Shown: positions 5,001-5,735 of the stretch, piece by piece
Layout: every line of letters begins with the position of its first letter
Numbering within the stretch: the stretch's first letter is position 1
Assembly (NCBI GenBank): GCA_017302775.1
Contig: JAFLDC010000193.1
Coordinates: forward strand, 1 to 5,735
Origin: Sphingomonadales bacterium
GTDB taxonomy: Bacteria > Pseudomonadota > Alphaproteobacteria > Sphingomonadales > Sphingomonadaceae
DNA length: 5,735 bases
Reading direction: 5' to 3'
The notes under the pieces: generated by a model
The model's database searches: none
What the model saw: only the letters and a program-made list of their open reading frames with translations
Told to the model about the DNA's origin: nothing
Made by a program: the position numbers and the translations under genes

Positions 5001-5735
<735 letters not shown>

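Overview
The window looks like chromosomal DNA from a high-GC alphaproteobacterium, most likely a sphingomonad (Sphingomonadales: Novosphingobium, Sphingobium, Sphingomonas or relatives). The basis is the S12, S7 and EF-G protein sequences as I remember the family, in particular the S12 start [16 protein letters not shown] and the Arg at position 88. I could not run a database search, so the taxonomy is an inference.

Layout. (1) Positions 1-899, plus strand: the 3' part of a gene whose product joins a KdpD-type GAF domain and a degenerate KdpD-type HisKA helix pair directly to the KdpE-type winged-helix DNA-binding domain. The HATPase kinase domain of KdpD and the receiver domain of KdpE are both missing, and the usual phospho-accepting His is Asp. 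It reads as a one-piece, non-phosphorelay regulator, presumably of potassium uptake. (2) Positions 900-975: a short gap between convergent genes holding a 13-bp hairpin. (3) Positions 976-3501, minus strand: an 841-residue, mostly helical cytoplasmic protein that I do not recognise. (4) Positions 3502-3930: a 429-bp divergent intergenic region with a weak candidate promoter and a structured leader for the str operon. (5) Positions 3931 to the right edge, plus strand: the str operon in the order rpsL (S12), rpsG (S7), fusA (EF-G, cut by the window edge).

The three str genes make core translation components and are almost certainly co-transcribed. The protein-coding part is ordinary, but the untranslated RNA between and before the genes is dense in perfect inverted repeats. 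The rpsL ribosome-binding site lies inside a 9-bp stem. The rpsL-rpsG gap holds a 14-bp long-range stem whose G-rich arm is also a canonical G-quadruplex motif, then a 9-bp hairpin carrying a 10-nt perfect complement to the 16S 3' end with no start codon nearby, then a small hairpin over the rpsG Shine-Dalgarno. Another hairpin precedes the fusA ribosome-binding site. In E. coli S7 represses this operon through the rpsL-rpsG gap, so translational feedback is a reasonable hypothesis here.

The most unusual items are the kinase-less KdpD-KdpE chimera, the intercistronic RNA structures with their extended Shine-Dalgarno-like element, and Arg88 in S12, a residue linked to streptomycin resistance in other bacteria. 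I saw no insertion sequence, CRISPR array, tRNA or rRNA.
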